From: Actinomycetota bacterium
GTDB lineage: Bacteria > Actinomycetota > Actinomycetes > Nanopelagicales > Nanopelagicaceae
Assembly (NCBI GenBank): GCA_027728065.1
Contig: JAQBVO010000004.1
Location: 17,575-81,574 of the forward strand
Length of the DNA: 64,000 nt
Reading direction: 5' to 3'
The notes beneath the pieces were generated by a model. That model was not told where the DNA came from. It saw nothing but the letters and a program-made list of their open reading frames with translations, and ran no database searches. The position numbers and the translations under genes are program-made. This document shows, piece after piece, positions 9,114-20,087 of this stretch. How positions within the stretch are numbered: position 1 is the stretch's first letter; each line of letters opens with the position of its first letter.

Positions 9114-9965
9114 ATGGCAGCTATCGAGGTCACTGGATTGACCAAAAGCTACGGCTCAACCCATGCAGTTCGCGGTATAGATCTTACGATTGCAATGGGT
9201 GAGATCTTTGCCCTCCTTGGACCAAATGGCGCAGGCAAGACCACGACGGTAGAAATCCTTGAGGGTTTTCGCGCCCCCGATAGCGGAGATGTGCGTGTGT
9301 TGGGTTTTGATCCACGTGGTGGTGGCCACGCCGCACGCCAATGGCGCAATCGCATCGGCATCGTCCTGCAGGCAACCTCAGATTCAGGTGATTTAACGGT
9401 CAGTGAGTCCATTAAACATTTCAGTGGCTATTACTCCAATCCGCGGGGCGTGGATGAAGTCATTAACGCCGTGGGGTTGGATGAGAAGGCCGGTTGCCTT
9501 ATTCGAGAGCTCTCAGGTGGTCAGCGCAGGCGTTTAGATGTCGGCCTTGGCATCATCGGAAATCCAGAGCTCTTATTTCTTGATGAGCCCACAACTGGCT
9601 TCGATCCCCAAGCGAGGCGCAGTTTTTGGAGCTTGATTAAGAGTTTTCGCAATGATGGCACAACGATTCTTCTCACAACGCACTACTTAGATGAGGCAGA
9701 GGCGTTAGCCGATCGGGTGGGTGTCATAAACCATGGGCAGATGCTTGAAATCTCTACCCCTTTTGAGTTAGGAGGACGCAGTAGCGCCCAAGCTGTGATC
9801 TCGTGGCGAGATGGCGATGTAATAAAGACACAGGCAACTTATAATCCAACCTCGTTTATCGGCACACTGACTTCGCAATTTAACGGTGAAATTCCAGAGC
9901 TTACTGTTATTCGTCCATCACTTGAAGATATTTATCTGAAAATGATTGGTGAAGCCCATGAATAA
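9114..9965 (+). CDS. ABC-2 type exporter, ATP-binding subunit
   Basis: 283-aa ATPase of the DrrA/CcmA-like exporter class. Walker A GPNGAGKTT (residues 36-44), Q-loop around VLQATSD, signature LSGGQRRR (133-140), Walker B LLFLDEP (153-159) and the switch His in LTTHYLDEAEALADR are all intact. The C-terminal extension after about residue 215 is typical of DrrA-like proteins. It powers the permease encoded next, whose ATG overlaps its stop by 8 bases. The exported substrate is unknown; lipid-like compounds, drugs or polysaccharide are the usual cargo for the family. Confidence 0.93.
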   Translation: MAAIEVTGLTKSYGSTHAVRGIDLTIAMGEIFALLGPNGAGKTTTVEILEGFRAPDSGDVRVLGFDPRGGGHAARQWRNRIGIVLQATSDSGDLTVSESIKHFSGYYSNPRGVDEVINAVGLDEKAGCLIRELSGGQRRRLDVGLGIIGNPELLFLDEPTTGFDPQARRSFWSLIKSFRNDGTTILLTTHYLDEAEALADRVGVINHGQMLEISTPFELGGRSSAQAVISWRDGDVIKTQATYNPTSFIGTLTSQFNGEIPELTVIRPSLEDIYLKMIGEAHE

Positions 9966-10752
9966 GATTCCAACTGCAGTCTCGTTGGGTTTGCGTCGTG
10001 GCGGATTAGAGATTCGTCAATTTGTGCGCCAGCGCGAATCCGTTGTATTTACACTTTTATTTCCAGTAATTTTGCTCCTCATCTTTGGCTCTATCTTTAA
10101 AGATACGATTGCACCAGGTGTGACATTTTCTCAATACTTTGTCGCCGGAATGATCGCTTCAGGCCTTGTTAACACAGGTTTTCAAGCGCTAGCTATCACA
10201 ATTCCTCTCGAGCGCGACTTTGGCGCACTCAAACGTCTTCGTGGAACACCAATGCCAGCCTCTAGCTATTTTATTGGCAAGGCAATCTTGGTATCTGTTA
10301 GTACTCTCATACAAATCTTAATGTTGCTTGGATTTGGAGTCATATTTTTTGGTGTTGAAATGCCAAGTGATCCCACTAAGTGGCTTACATTTACATGGCT
10401 CGTTCTGCTTGGAAGTACATCGTCAACTGCCCTTGGAATCGCATTTTCAATTGTGCCAAAGAGTGGCCGTGGTGCCTCTGCAGTTGTATCTCCTATCGTG
10501 ATTATTTTGCAGTTTTTTAGTGGTGTCTTCTTAGTCTTTACGCAGCTACCTACGTGGATGCAGCAGTTGGCAGCGATCTTTCCTCTCAAATGGCTTACTC
10601 AAGGTATTCGTTCGGTATTTTTGCCCGACTCATTTGCAACACAGGAGGTAGCGCGCTCCTGGGAAAACGAAAAGACATTTGTAATCCTGCTGCTCTGGTT
10701 GGCAATTGGAATCTACTTCTCGGTACGAAAATTTAAGTGGGAGCGCGATTAA
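9958..10752 (+). CDS. ABC-2 type exporter, permease subunit
   Basis: 264 aa with a cytosolic N-terminus and six predicted helices. RQRESVVFTLLFPVILLLIFG (first helix), the FGALKRLRGTPMPASSY loop and FSGVFLVFTQLPTWMQQLA are typical ABC2_membrane features of DrrB-like permeases. The ATG at 9958 (CCCATGAATAAG) overlaps the end of the ATPase gene; a start 4 codons earlier is open but less natural. The last bases, ATTAA, overlap the probable start of the following secreted-protein gene. Confidence 0.9.
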   Translation: MNKIPTAVSLGLRRGGLEIRQFVRQRESVVFTLLFPVILLLIFGSIFKDTIAPGVTFSQYFVAGMIASGLVNTGFQALAITIPLERDFGALKRLRGTPMPASSYFIGKAILVSVSTLIQILMLLGFGVIFFGVEMPSDPTKWLTFTWLVLLGSTSSTALGIAFSIVPKSGRGASAVVSPIVIILQFFSGVFLVFTQLPTWMQQLAAIFPLKWLTQGIRSVFLPDSFATQEVARSWENEKTFVILLLWLAIGIYFSVRKFKWERD

Positions 10753-11383
10753 GACCATAGCGCTACTAATAATCCTTGCCCTGACTTTCTCACCAGCGGC
10801 CGGGGCTGCAACTAACCCTGCTACTGCCAGCCCAAAGCCAAGTGAAAAGCCAAGTGCAAAGGCCAGTCCAAAACCCACTGCTACAAAGAAAGCGATAGTT
10901 AAGAAGAAGCCAACAAAGAAAAACACTCTTACACCCTCACCCTCACCAAAGTGGCCACCTGCTAGATTTAAATCAAATGGTGAGGTCTATGCAAAGATTC
11001 CTACTGCAAAAGAGTTAATCAGCATAGCCTCTAATAGCAAAACATTGACTGCTCAGTTAGCCCAACTCGTAGATGGCGTACGCATCTGTGAAAAATACTC
11101 ATGTGGAGCAGTTCAGATCGCCTCCCTCAATGGCTGCACGTGGTGGGAGGTAAATGCAAAGCTAGTGGGCCAAAACTCTCCCGATGATCTAACCAAACGG
11201 AGCTTTGGAACGATTCGTACCGTTATTAAGGCAACTGCACCTAAAGAGATCAAAACGGTTTTGCTCATTAGCCAAGAGCTACTTGCACTCAAACATTTTG
11301 TTACTGGAATTTCAGCTAAATGCCATCACGATCCAGTTGGTGAGAACACTCCCTCTTCTACATATACCCCGATAAATAACTAG
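10748..11383 (+). CDS. Secreted Lys/Pro/Ser-rich protein with two-cysteine domain, unknown function
   Basis: The product has a signal peptide (hydrophobic core ALLIILALTF, then PAAGAATNP), a low-complexity Pro/Ser/Lys/Thr linker (about residues 25-75) and a folded C-terminal domain with four cysteines (RICEKYSCGAV, NGCTWW, AKCHHD). No family recognised. Start problem: there is no ATG or GTG at the right place. The only in-frame candidates are ATT at 10748, which overlaps the permease stop (ATTAA), sits 4-5 nt after GTGGGAG and gives an ideal signal peptide, and TTG at 10706 inside the permease gene, which adds 14 residues. I prefer ATT, with caution. Co-transcribed with the exporter; it ends with a 4-bp tail overlap with the cobalamin adenosyltransferase gene. 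Confidence 0.7.
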   Translation: MKTIALLIILALTFSPAAGAATNPATASPKPSEKPSAKASPKPTATKKAIVKKKPTKKNTLTPSPSPKWPPARFKSNGEVYAKIPTAKELISIASNSKTLTAQLAQLVDGVRICEKYSCGAVQIASLNGCTWWEVNAKLVGQNSPDDLTKRSFGTIRTVIKATAPKEIKTVLLISQELLALKHFVTGISAKCHHDPVGENTPSSTYTPINN

Positions 11384-11952
11384 CGGTTGGCCCCAGGAAC
11401 CCAGAGCTGATCACCGATCTCTTTATTTGCATGACGCGCTAGAACAAAGAGTAGATCCGAACAGCGATTGAGATACTTTGCAGTTACTGGATTAACTCCT
11501 GACCCAAATGCGTGAATAGCTGCCCATGTGCATCTCTCGGCACGGCGCAAGACAGTTCGGGCAACATGTAAATGCGCTGCGGCCGGTGTTCCAGAGGGTA
11601 GAACAAATGAACGCAAAGATTCAAGATCTGCATTGTATTTGTCAATCTGTTCTTCCAAATAAGTAATCTGTGACTCCAGTACTCTCAGCGGCTCAAATGC
11701 TGGTGAATCTACAACTGGTGTACACAAATCTGCGCCCACATCAAATAAGTCATTTTGAATCCTCACGAGCAAGGCGCGTACATCTGCAGAAATTTCATCG
11801 GTTGCTAGAACTACGCCGATAGAGGAGTTGGCTTCATCGACCGTGGCATACGCCTCAAGACGCGGATCATTTTTAGATGTCCGGCTCATGTCACCAAGAG
11901 ATGTCGTACCGTCATCGCCGGTCTTGGTGTAAATACGGGTTAAATTAACCAT
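11380..11952 (-). CDS. Cob(I)alamin adenosyltransferase, PduO type
   Basis: 190 aa. Transfers the adenosyl group of ATP to cob(I)alamin to make adenosylcobalamin. The family signature is at the N-terminus: TKTGDDGTTSLGD (ATP-binding loop) and RLEAYATVDEANSSIG. The C-terminal half carries LHVARTVLRRAERC and NPVTAKYLNRCSDLLFVLAR, typical of the trimeric helical-bundle PduO/MMAB enzymes rather than CobA. Its promoter is leaderless and lies back to back with that of murA in a 28-bp gap. No cobalamin biosynthesis genes are nearby, consistent with salvage (inference). Confidence 0.92.
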   Translation of the reverse strand: MVNLTRIYTKTGDDGTTSLGDMSRTSKNDPRLEAYATVDEANSSIGVVLATDEISADVRALLVRIQNDLFDVGADLCTPVVDSPAFEPLRVLESQITYLEEQIDKYNADLESLRSFVLPSGTPAAAHLHVARTVLRRAERCTWAAIHAFGSGVNPVTAKYLNRCSDLLFVLARHANKEIGDQLWVPGANR

Positions 11953-11958
11953 GCCCGT

Positions 11959-11964
11959 AGCCTA
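11959..11964 (-). promoter_or_regulatory. -10 element of a leaderless promoter (adenosyltransferase gene)
   Basis: On the minus strand TAGGCT, ACGGGC, ATG 11952. It is 4 bp from the divergent murA -10 element. Confidence 0.6.
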
Positions 11965-11968
11965 TAAG

Positions 11969-11974
11969 TAGAAT
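11969..11974 (+). promoter_or_regulatory. -10 element of a leaderless promoter (murA)
   Basis: TAGAAT, GCGGCC, ATG 11981. No Shine-Dalgarno sequence. Confidence 0.65.
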
Positions 11975-11980
11975 GCGGCC

Positions 11981-13240
11981 ATGGCATCTCTGGATCGTTT
12001 CCGTGTCACGGGTGGTGCCCATCTGCGCGGAGAAGTAACGGTCACTGGAGCCAAGAACTCGGTATTAAAACTTATGGCCGCCTCGCTTTTAACTACTGGA
12101 AAAACAACTATTACTAACGTGCCAGAGATTGCAGATGTCGAGATCATGTCGGATTTATTGACGCGATTGGGCTGCACTGTGGCTCATATCAAAGATAGCG
12201 TAATTATTGATGTACCGGCCATGCCCGGTTATCGCGCAGATTACGATCTTGTACGAAGGATGCGAGCATCAATTAACGTCTTAGGTCCATTGGTAGCGCG
12301 CATTGGTAAGGCCGAAGTTGCACTGCCCGGCGGAGATGCGATTGGCTCGCGAGGTTTAGATTTTCATATCAAGGGATTAGAAGCCCTCGGTGCTAACGCC
12401 CACATCGAACATGGATATGTTATCGCCCAAGCCCCTGCGGGATTAACTGGAACGATAATCGATTTAGATTTTCCGAGCGTTGGAGCAACTGAAAATATTA
12501 TGACGGCGGCGGTATTAGCTAAAGGTATAACCAGAATTGATAACGCTGCACGCGAACCCGATGTAGTAGATCTCGGCGAGTTTTTAATCTCGATGGGTGC
12601 AAAGATTCAAGGCCTCGGTACTCCACTAATCACTATTGAGGGTGTTGAAAAACTCAATCCAACTACTCACGCAACAATCCCTGACCGCATTATTAGTGGA
12701 ACGTGGGCATTTGCCGCAGTCATGACTCAAGGCGATATCACAATCCATGGAGCCCGCGCGCAGGACCTAGAACTCCCCCTTGAAAAATTAACTAGTGCAG
12801 GTGCAATCGTCACAACTACCGTCGATGGAATACGAGTCCGTATGGATTCAAGACCGCGAGCGATAGATGTTGCAACCCTTCCATACCCTGGTTTTCCAAC
12901 TGACTTGCTACCTATGGTGATTGCCCTTAACTCAATCGCCGATGGACACTCATTGGTAACCGAAAACGTCTTTGAATCGCGCTTTATGTTTGTCAACGAG
13001 CTCATCCGCCTGGGCGCGCAGATTTCAGTCGATGGACATCATGCATCTATCGATGGCGTAAGCGAGCTTTCAAGTGCTCCGGTTGAGGCGACCGATATCC
13101 GCGCAGGTGCAGGTCTAGTATTAGCAGCGCTGGTAAGTGAGGGTGAGACAACGATCGATGCCGCCTTCCATGTCGATCGTGGCTATCCCAACTTTGCAGC
13201 GCAGTTAACCTCTCTTGGTGCGAAAGTGAGCCGCGAATAA
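11981..13240 (+). CDS. murA: UDP-N-acetylglucosamine 1-carboxyvinyltransferase (Asp-type, fosfomycin-insensitive class)
   Basis: 419 aa; first committed step of peptidoglycan synthesis, adding enolpyruvate from PEP to UDP-GlcNAc in the cytosol. The two-domain EPSP-synthase fold is evident: [12 protein letters not shown] at residues 23-34 and [15 protein letters not shown] at 96-109. The active-site loop reads PGGDAIGSR with Asp119 where most bacteria have the fosfomycin-alkylated Cys; mycobacteria carry the same Cys-to-Asp change and are intrinsically fosfomycin resistant (established for them, inferred here). The stop overlaps the glpX start (TAATG), so the two are probably coupled. Confidence 0.95.
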   Translation: MASLDRFRVTGGAHLRGEVTVTGAKNSVLKLMAASLLTTGKTTITNVPEIADVEIMSDLLTRLGCTVAHIKDSVIIDVPAMPGYRADYDLVRRMRASINVLGPLVARIGKAEVALPGGDAIGSRGLDFHIKGLEALGANAHIEHGYVIAQAPAGLTGTIIDLDFPSVGATENIMTAAVLAKGITRIDNAAREPDVVDLGEFLISMGAKIQGLGTPLITIEGVEKLNPTTHATIPDRIISGTWAFAAVMTQGDITIHGARAQDLELPLEKLTSAGAIVTTTVDGIRVRMDSRPRAIDVATLPYPGFPTDLLPMVIALNSIADGHSLVTENVFESRFMFVNELIRLGAQISVDGHHASIDGVSELSSAPVEATDIRAGAGLVLAALVSEGETTIDAAFHVDRGYPNFAAQLTSLGAKVSRE

Positions 13241-14160
13241 TGTCACCCATTCCAGATCGCAACTTAGCTCTCGAGCTAATCCGTGTTACTGAAACCGCTG
13301 CAATTGCGGCGGCACCCTGGGTAGGACGAGGTGAAAAGAACTTAGCCGATAAGGCGGCAGTTGAAGCGATGCGCGAGAGGATTAATACCGTTGATATGTC
13401 AGGTGTTGTTGTCATTGGTGAGGGCGAGAAAGATGATGCCCCAATGTTGCACAACGGTGAAAACGTTGGCAATCAACAAGGCCCGTCCTGTGATGTTGCA
13501 GTTGATCCAATCGATGGAACCTCACTGACTGCAAATGGAATGAACGGTGCGATTTCAGTTATCGCCCTGTCTCCACGCGGCACGATGTATGATCCAAAGC
13601 GCTCTTTTTATATGAATAAAATCGTTACAGGCCCAGAGGCTGCACATGTAATTGATATCAATGCAACTACTGCTCAGAATATCCAGGCCGTTGCAAAGGC
13701 TAAAAATCTAGCGATCAGTGATGTCACTGTCATCGTTTTAAACCGCCCACGTCACGAACAGTTAATCTCTGAGATTCGCGCCGCCGGTGCCCGCATCCGT
13801 TTAATTCAAGATGGAGATGTCGCAGCTGCTATTGAAACTGCGCGTCCCAACACTGGAATCGATTTATTGATGGGAATCGGCGGAACCCCGGAAGGAGTAA
13901 TCGCAGCGGTCGCGATGATCTGTTTAGGTGGCTCGATTCAGGGTCAACTACATGTTGATGGTAAGGCATCGGGTCCGATTTTGTACACTAAGGATCTAGT
14001 TAACTCTGAAGACGTCTTCTTGGCAGCTACTGGAATTACAGATGGTGAGTTAATCAATGGCATTAGATACACAAGTTTTGGTGCCATTAGCCAATCGATT
14101 GTGATGCGCGGTAAGTCAAAAACGGTCCGAGTAATCGAAACTGAGCACCACTTAAAGTAA
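13240..14160 (+). CDS. glpX: Fructose-1,6-bisphosphatase class II
   Basis: 306 aa. Hydrolyses fructose 1,6-bisphosphate to fructose 6-phosphate, the gluconeogenic step. Metal-site motifs of the GlpX family are intact: [17 protein letters not shown] and [11 protein letters not shown], then [12 protein letters not shown] and [23 protein letters not shown] 13240 shares its A with the murA TAA stop. It is convergent with atpC with a 1-bp gap; the junction contains the short palindrome GTAAGTTACTTAC (14157-14169), perhaps a weak bidirectional hairpin. Confidence 0.95.
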   Translation: MSPIPDRNLALELIRVTETAAIAAAPWVGRGEKNLADKAAVEAMRERINTVDMSGVVVIGEGEKDDAPMLHNGENVGNQQGPSCDVAVDPIDGTSLTANGMNGAISVIALSPRGTMYDPKRSFYMNKIVTGPEAAHVIDINATTAQNIQAVAKAKNLAISDVTVIVLNRPRHEQLISEIRAAGARIRLIQDGDVAAAIETARPNTGIDLLMGIGGTPEGVIAAVAMICLGGSIQGQLHVDGKASGPILYTKDLVNSEDVFLAATGITDGELINGIRYTSFGAISQSIVMRGKSKTVRVIETEHHLK

Positions 14161-14161
14161 G

Positions 14162-14416
14162 TTACTTACCAACAGTCTCGGTAAGAATTGAAACACGGTT
14201 TTTTGCAACCGATAAGAAGCCACCACTGACCTTAAATTCGGTGGTGCTTCCATCAGATGCATGAATACTTACCTGTCCATCGGCAAGTACACCAAAGAGC
14301 GGTGCGTGATCGGTAAGAATTCCGATATCACCTTCGACTGTTCGTGTAGAGACAGAGACTGCCTCTCCCGACCAAACGCGCTCGGTTGGAGATACGAGTT
14401 CGACTTTGAGTGTCAT
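14162..14416 (-). CDS. atpC: ATP synthase F1 epsilon subunit, short form
   Basis: 84 aa, last gene of the atp operon. The N-terminal beta-sandwich is complete (KVELVSPTERVWSGEAVSVS, EGDIGILTDHAPLFGVLADG, FKVSGGFLSVAKNRVSILTE). The protein stops where the C-terminal helical hairpin of canonical 120-140 residue epsilon subunits would begin. That hairpin mediates ATP-hydrolysis inhibition in other bacteria, so inhibition by this route should be absent (inference). The frame ends in a clean TAA, and nothing resembling the missing part follows before glpX, so this looks like a natural short form. Confidence 0.93.
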   Translation of the reverse strand: MTLKVELVSPTERVWSGEAVSVSTRTVEGDIGILTDHAPLFGVLADGQVSIHASDGSTTEFKVSGGFLSVAKNRVSILTETVGK

Positions 14417-14423
14417 CTATCTC

Positions 14424-16768
<2,345 letters not shown>

Positions 16769-16771
16769 GAG

Positions 16772-18412
16772 TTACCTCTTCACCGCCGGTGGAACGTACT
16801 TAGTTATCTGTTCTGCCTCTTCGCCCTCTAATGCATCGGCGGGAGCATCGTTAACGATAGTCGGAGAAGATGTCTTAAAGATTTTCTTAAAGTCATCGAG
16901 GGCAATCTGCATTGTGGCAACAGTGTCATCTTCGAGCAGTTTGGTCTCTGAGATTACAGTGAAGATTTCTTTGCGTTCGCGGCCAATAAACTCTAGGAGC
17001 TCTGCCTCAAAGCGGCGAATATCGGCCACAGGAACCGAATCCAACCCACCTGAAGTACCGGCCCAGATTGAGGTGATCTGCTTCTCGAGTGAATATGGTG
17101 AGTACTGACCCTGCTTCAAGAGTTCAACCATGCGAACCCCGCGCTCGAGTTGTGCCTTAGAGGCTGCATCTAGGTCGGAGCCAAATGCTGAGAAGGCTTC
17201 GAGCTCACGGAACTGTGCAAGATCAAGACGCAGGCGGCCTGCGATCTTCTTCATCGCTTTCGTTTGAGCTGAACCACCCACACGAGAAACCGAAACTCCT
17301 ACGTTGATCGCTGGGCGCACACCTGCGTTAAACAGATCTGTCTCAAGGAAGCACTGTCCATCGGTAATCGAAATAACATTTGTTGGAATAAATGCAGAGA
17401 CGTCATTTCCCTTAGTCTCAATGATCGGTAGACCAGTCATCGAACCACCACCGAGTTCATCGGAGAGTTTTGCGCAACGCTCTAACAGACGTGAATGTAA
17501 GTAGAAAACATCTCCAGGATATGCCTCGCGGCCTGGTGGGCGACGCAGCAGCAATGAGACTGAACGATAAGCCTCTGCCTGCTTTGATAAATCATCAAAA
17601 ACGATAAGAACGTGCTCGCCCTTATACATCCAGTGCTGGCCGATTGATGAGCCAGTGTATGGAGCTAAATATTTAAAGCCAGCTGGATCAGAGGCAGGAG
17701 ATGCAACGATAGTTGTGTACTCCATTGCACCAGCCTCTTCAAGTGCGCCTCTCACAGCTGCAATCGTCGAACCTTTTTGTCCTATGGCAACGTAGATGCA
17801 TTTAACTTGCCTCTTTGGATCTGCAGATTTCCAGTTTTCTTTCTGATTAATAATCGTATCTACAGCAACGGCCGTCTTACCTGTCTGGCGATCACCGATG
17901 ATTAACTGACGCTGTCCGCGACCGATCGCTGTCATCGCATCTATAGCTTTAATTCCAGTGGCCAGCGGCTCTTTTACGGGTTGGCGTTGAATTACCGAGG
18001 GAGCCTGAAGTTCGAGTGCGCGGCGTGCATCGGCTTTGATTTCACCCTTACCATCGATAGGACGACCGAGCGAATCTACAACCCGACCAAGAAATCCATC
18101 ACCAACTGGCACTGAGAGAATCTCGCCGGTACGGCGCACCGACGTTCCCTCTTCAATACCTTGGTTGCTGCCCAGGATAACAACACCGATTTCGCGGACA
18201 TCGAGGTTGAGTGCAAGTCCAAGTGTGCCGTTTGCAAACTCCACCAATTCATTTGCCATCGTCGATGGTAGGCCTTCAACGCGTGCGATGCCATCGCCTG
18301 CTTGGCTAACGGTTCCGACTTCATCTCTAGCTGCAACTCCTGGATCGTATGATTTAACAAAATTTGCTAAGGCTGCCTGGATGTCGGCCGGGTTAATCGT
18401 GAGCTCTGACAT
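16772..18412 (-). CDS. atpA: ATP synthase F1 alpha subunit
   Basis: 546-aa non-catalytic nucleotide-binding subunit. Walker [10 protein letters not shown], the visible [29 protein letters not shown] block and the [22 protein letters not shown] signature are intact. The C-terminus carries an extra acidic tail ([23 protein letters not shown]), comparable in position to the C-terminal extension known in mycobacterial alpha subunits that dampens ATP hydrolysis; whether it does so here is inference. Confidence 0.98.
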   Translation of the reverse strand: MSELTINPADIQAALANFVKSYDPGVAARDEVGTVSQAGDGIARVEGLPSTMANELVEFANGTLGLALNLDVREIGVVILGSNQGIEEGTSVRRTGEILSVPVGDGFLGRVVDSLGRPIDGKGEIKADARRALELQAPSVIQRQPVKEPLATGIKAIDAMTAIGRGQRQLIIGDRQTGKTAVAVDTIINQKENWKSADPKRQVKCIYVAIGQKGSTIAAVRGALEEAGAMEYTTIVASPASDPAGFKYLAPYTGSSIGQHWMYKGEHVLIVFDDLSKQAEAYRSVSLLLRRPPGREAYPGDVFYLHSRLLERCAKLSDELGGGSMTGLPIIETKGNDVSAFIPTNVISITDGQCFLETDLFNAGVRPAINVGVSVSRVGGSAQTKAMKKIAGRLRLDLAQFRELEAFSAFGSDLDAASKAQLERGVRMVELLKQGQYSPYSLEKQITSIWAGTSGGLDSVPVADIRRFEAELLEFIGRERKEIFTVISETKLLEDDTVATMQIALDDFKKIFKTSSPTIVNDAPADALEGEEAEQITKYVPPAVKR

Positions 18413-18424
18413 TTCTTTCTCCCT

Positions 18425-19252
18425 TTATTTGCTTCCGACTGCGGCACGTGCGGCCCCAGCCAAACGATTTGAAACTGTTCCATCTACTAACTCATCTGCA
18501 AACTTGATTGAAACTCCACCAATAACATTTGGTTCAATCTCAATATTGATACGTACCGGTTGACCAACCTGCTTATTAAGCGCGACCGACAAACGATTTT
18601 GTTGAGTAGTGCTCATCGGAACGGCCACACGAACAAGGGCAATAACGCGATTGCGTCGTGCAGCTAGGGCGTGTGCATAATCGGCAAATGCCGATTCGAT
18701 ACTTCGACCACGCCATGTATTTACTAACTGCGAAACTAGCTTCACCGCTGAATCAGAAGCACCCTTGAGAATCTGGCTAACAAGTGTTGCTTTAGCCAGC
18801 TTTGCATTTGATGTCAGTGCCCTGCGAAGCTCTGCTGAGCCTGCAATCGCACGTGAAGCGGTAAAAATTTCATCCTCTAGGCGATCGAGTTGGCCGGCGA
18901 TATTGGCAGCTGATGCCTCTGCCTCAATGGCTAATTGCTCAATTACAAGTACAAGATCCTTTGGAGTAGACCAACGCATCGCTACAATCTCAGAGGCAAT
19001 ACCGAGCGCAGTTGTACTGACTTTAGAAGCAAATAACTCTGCAAGAAATACCGACTTTGATTGAGCATCACGAGAAGAATCGGTCAAAGCACGACGAACT
19101 GCGATATTTGTATCAAGTACATCAGCAATAAGGAAAAGCTCAACACTCAAGGTAGATGCAGCCTTTGCATCTGTGCCTTTAACGGCAGCATCTAACGTCA
19201 ACCGTGCAGTCACTAATGACCGACGACTGCTACCTCCGAGGTGAGCTCTCAT
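18425..19252 (-). CDS. atpH: ATP synthase F1 delta subunit
   Basis: 275 aa, longer than the roughly 180-aa delta of most bacteria but usual for Actinobacteria. The N-terminal helical domain begins with MRAHLGGSSRRSLVTARLTL, and the conserved C-terminal segment contains RVAVPMSTTQQNRLSVALNKQ and the GGVSIKFADELVDGTVSNRL ending. It links the peripheral stalk to F1. It lies 3 bp after atpF and 12 bp before atpA. Confidence 0.95.
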   Translation of the reverse strand: MRAHLGGSSRRSLVTARLTLDAAVKGTDAKAASTLSVELFLIADVLDTNIAVRRALTDSSRDAQSKSVFLAELFASKVSTTALGIASEIVAMRWSTPKDLVLVIEQLAIEAEASAANIAGQLDRLEDEIFTASRAIAGSAELRRALTSNAKLAKATLVSQILKGASDSAVKLVSQLVNTWRGRSIESAFADYAHALAARRNRVIALVRVAVPMSTTQQNRLSVALNKQVGQPVRINIEIEPNVIGGVSIKFADELVDGTVSNRLAGAARAAVGSK

Positions 19253-19255
19253 GAA

Positions 19256-19798
19256 TTACTTACTCTTCTCTAGATCATCTAAGAAACGCTCGACAACGCG
19301 TGATTGGCGCGCTGCATCATCGAGTGATTCACCAACGATTTTCGATGCAAGTTCGACAGCAAGGGCACCAACTTCAGCACGAAGAGATGTAATAGCCTGC
19401 TGGCGCTCTGCCTCAATTGATGCATGGGCCGTTGCAGTAATGCGCACCGCTTCTTCCTGTGCCTTTGCACGAAGATCTTCAATGATAGATGCTCCCTGCA
19501 CACGAGCATCTTCGCGCAGAGTCTGTGCTTCTTCTCGGGCCTTAGCTAGCTGTCCGGTGTACTGAGCAAGTGCCTGTTGAGCTTCTAAATGCGCCTTTTC
19601 AGCTCTAGCAAGACCACCTTCTATGGCGTTAGTCCGTTCTTCATATGCCTTCTCAAATTTCGGTACAACTTTTAACTTGAGCACATAAAATAAAAGTGAA
19701 AACGCAACTAATCCCACGATAATTTCAGCTAAATGCGGAATTACCGGGCTTGGCGCTTCTGCAGCTGCTAGGTCAATAAAATTATTCAATTCACTCAT
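19256..19798 (-). CDS. atpF: ATP synthase Fo b subunit
   Basis: 180 aa: one membrane helix (about residues 20-45, HLAEIIVGLVAFSLLFYVL), then a long charged amphipathic coiled coil (EKAYEERTNAIEGGLARAEKA and onward) forming the peripheral stalk. No fusion to delta, unlike the b-delta fusion of mycobacteria. Order and spacing in the operon are canonical. Confidence 0.95.
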   Translation of the reverse strand: MSELNNFIDLAAAEAPSPVIPHLAEIIVGLVAFSLLFYVLKLKVVPKFEKAYEERTNAIEGGLARAEKAHLEAQQALAQYTGQLAKAREEAQTLREDARVQGASIIEDLRAKAQEEAVRITATAHASIEAERQQAITSLRAEVGALAVELASKIVGESLDDAARQSRVVERFLDDLEKSK

Positions 19799-19827
19799 AT
19801 AACCTCAAATTCAAATAACTTAATCGA

Positions 19828-20034
19828 CTATTTCAAAACGAATGCTAAAACTAGACCTAAAATGGCTAGAGCTTCTGCTAGTGCAAAGCCTAGGAAGGCA
19901 AGCGGTTGCAAGATGCTACGTGCTTCTGGCTGACGTGCGACTCCATTGATATAAGCAGCAAAGATTAATCCGATAGCAATACCCGGTCCAATTGTTGATA
20001 GACCGAATCCAACTATTCCAAGCGTTCCTGTCAT
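19828..20034 (-). CDS. atpE: ATP synthase Fo c subunit
   Basis: 68-aa hairpin of two membrane helices with the RQPE polar loop (residues 34-37) and the ion-carrying Glu54 in [10 protein letters not shown]. The residues that mark sodium-binding c subunits (Gln in helix 1, Ser/Thr after the Glu) are absent, so the ring should be proton-driven. The ATG at 20034 follows AAAGGAAAATGAA. The frame is open 9 codons upstream, but that start would add a charged tail atypical of the family. Confidence 0.96.
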   Translation of the reverse strand: MTGTLGIVGFGLSTIGPGIAIGLIFAAYINGVARQPEARSILQPLAFLGFALAEALAILGLVLAFVLK

Positions 20035-20087
20035 TTCATTTTCCTTTCCGATATTGATCAAGCATTTGCTTGGCCAAACTTATAGGT

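Noticed and set aside
13047..13472. Minus-strand 141-codon frame across the murA-glpX junction
   Set aside because: Antisense to two well-supported genes, low-complexity Ser/Arg composition and no initiation signal.
18036..18563. Plus-strand 175-codon frame opposite atpA/atpH
   Set aside because: Antisense shadow of ATP synthase genes, Ser/Pro/Thr/Arg-rich without family features.
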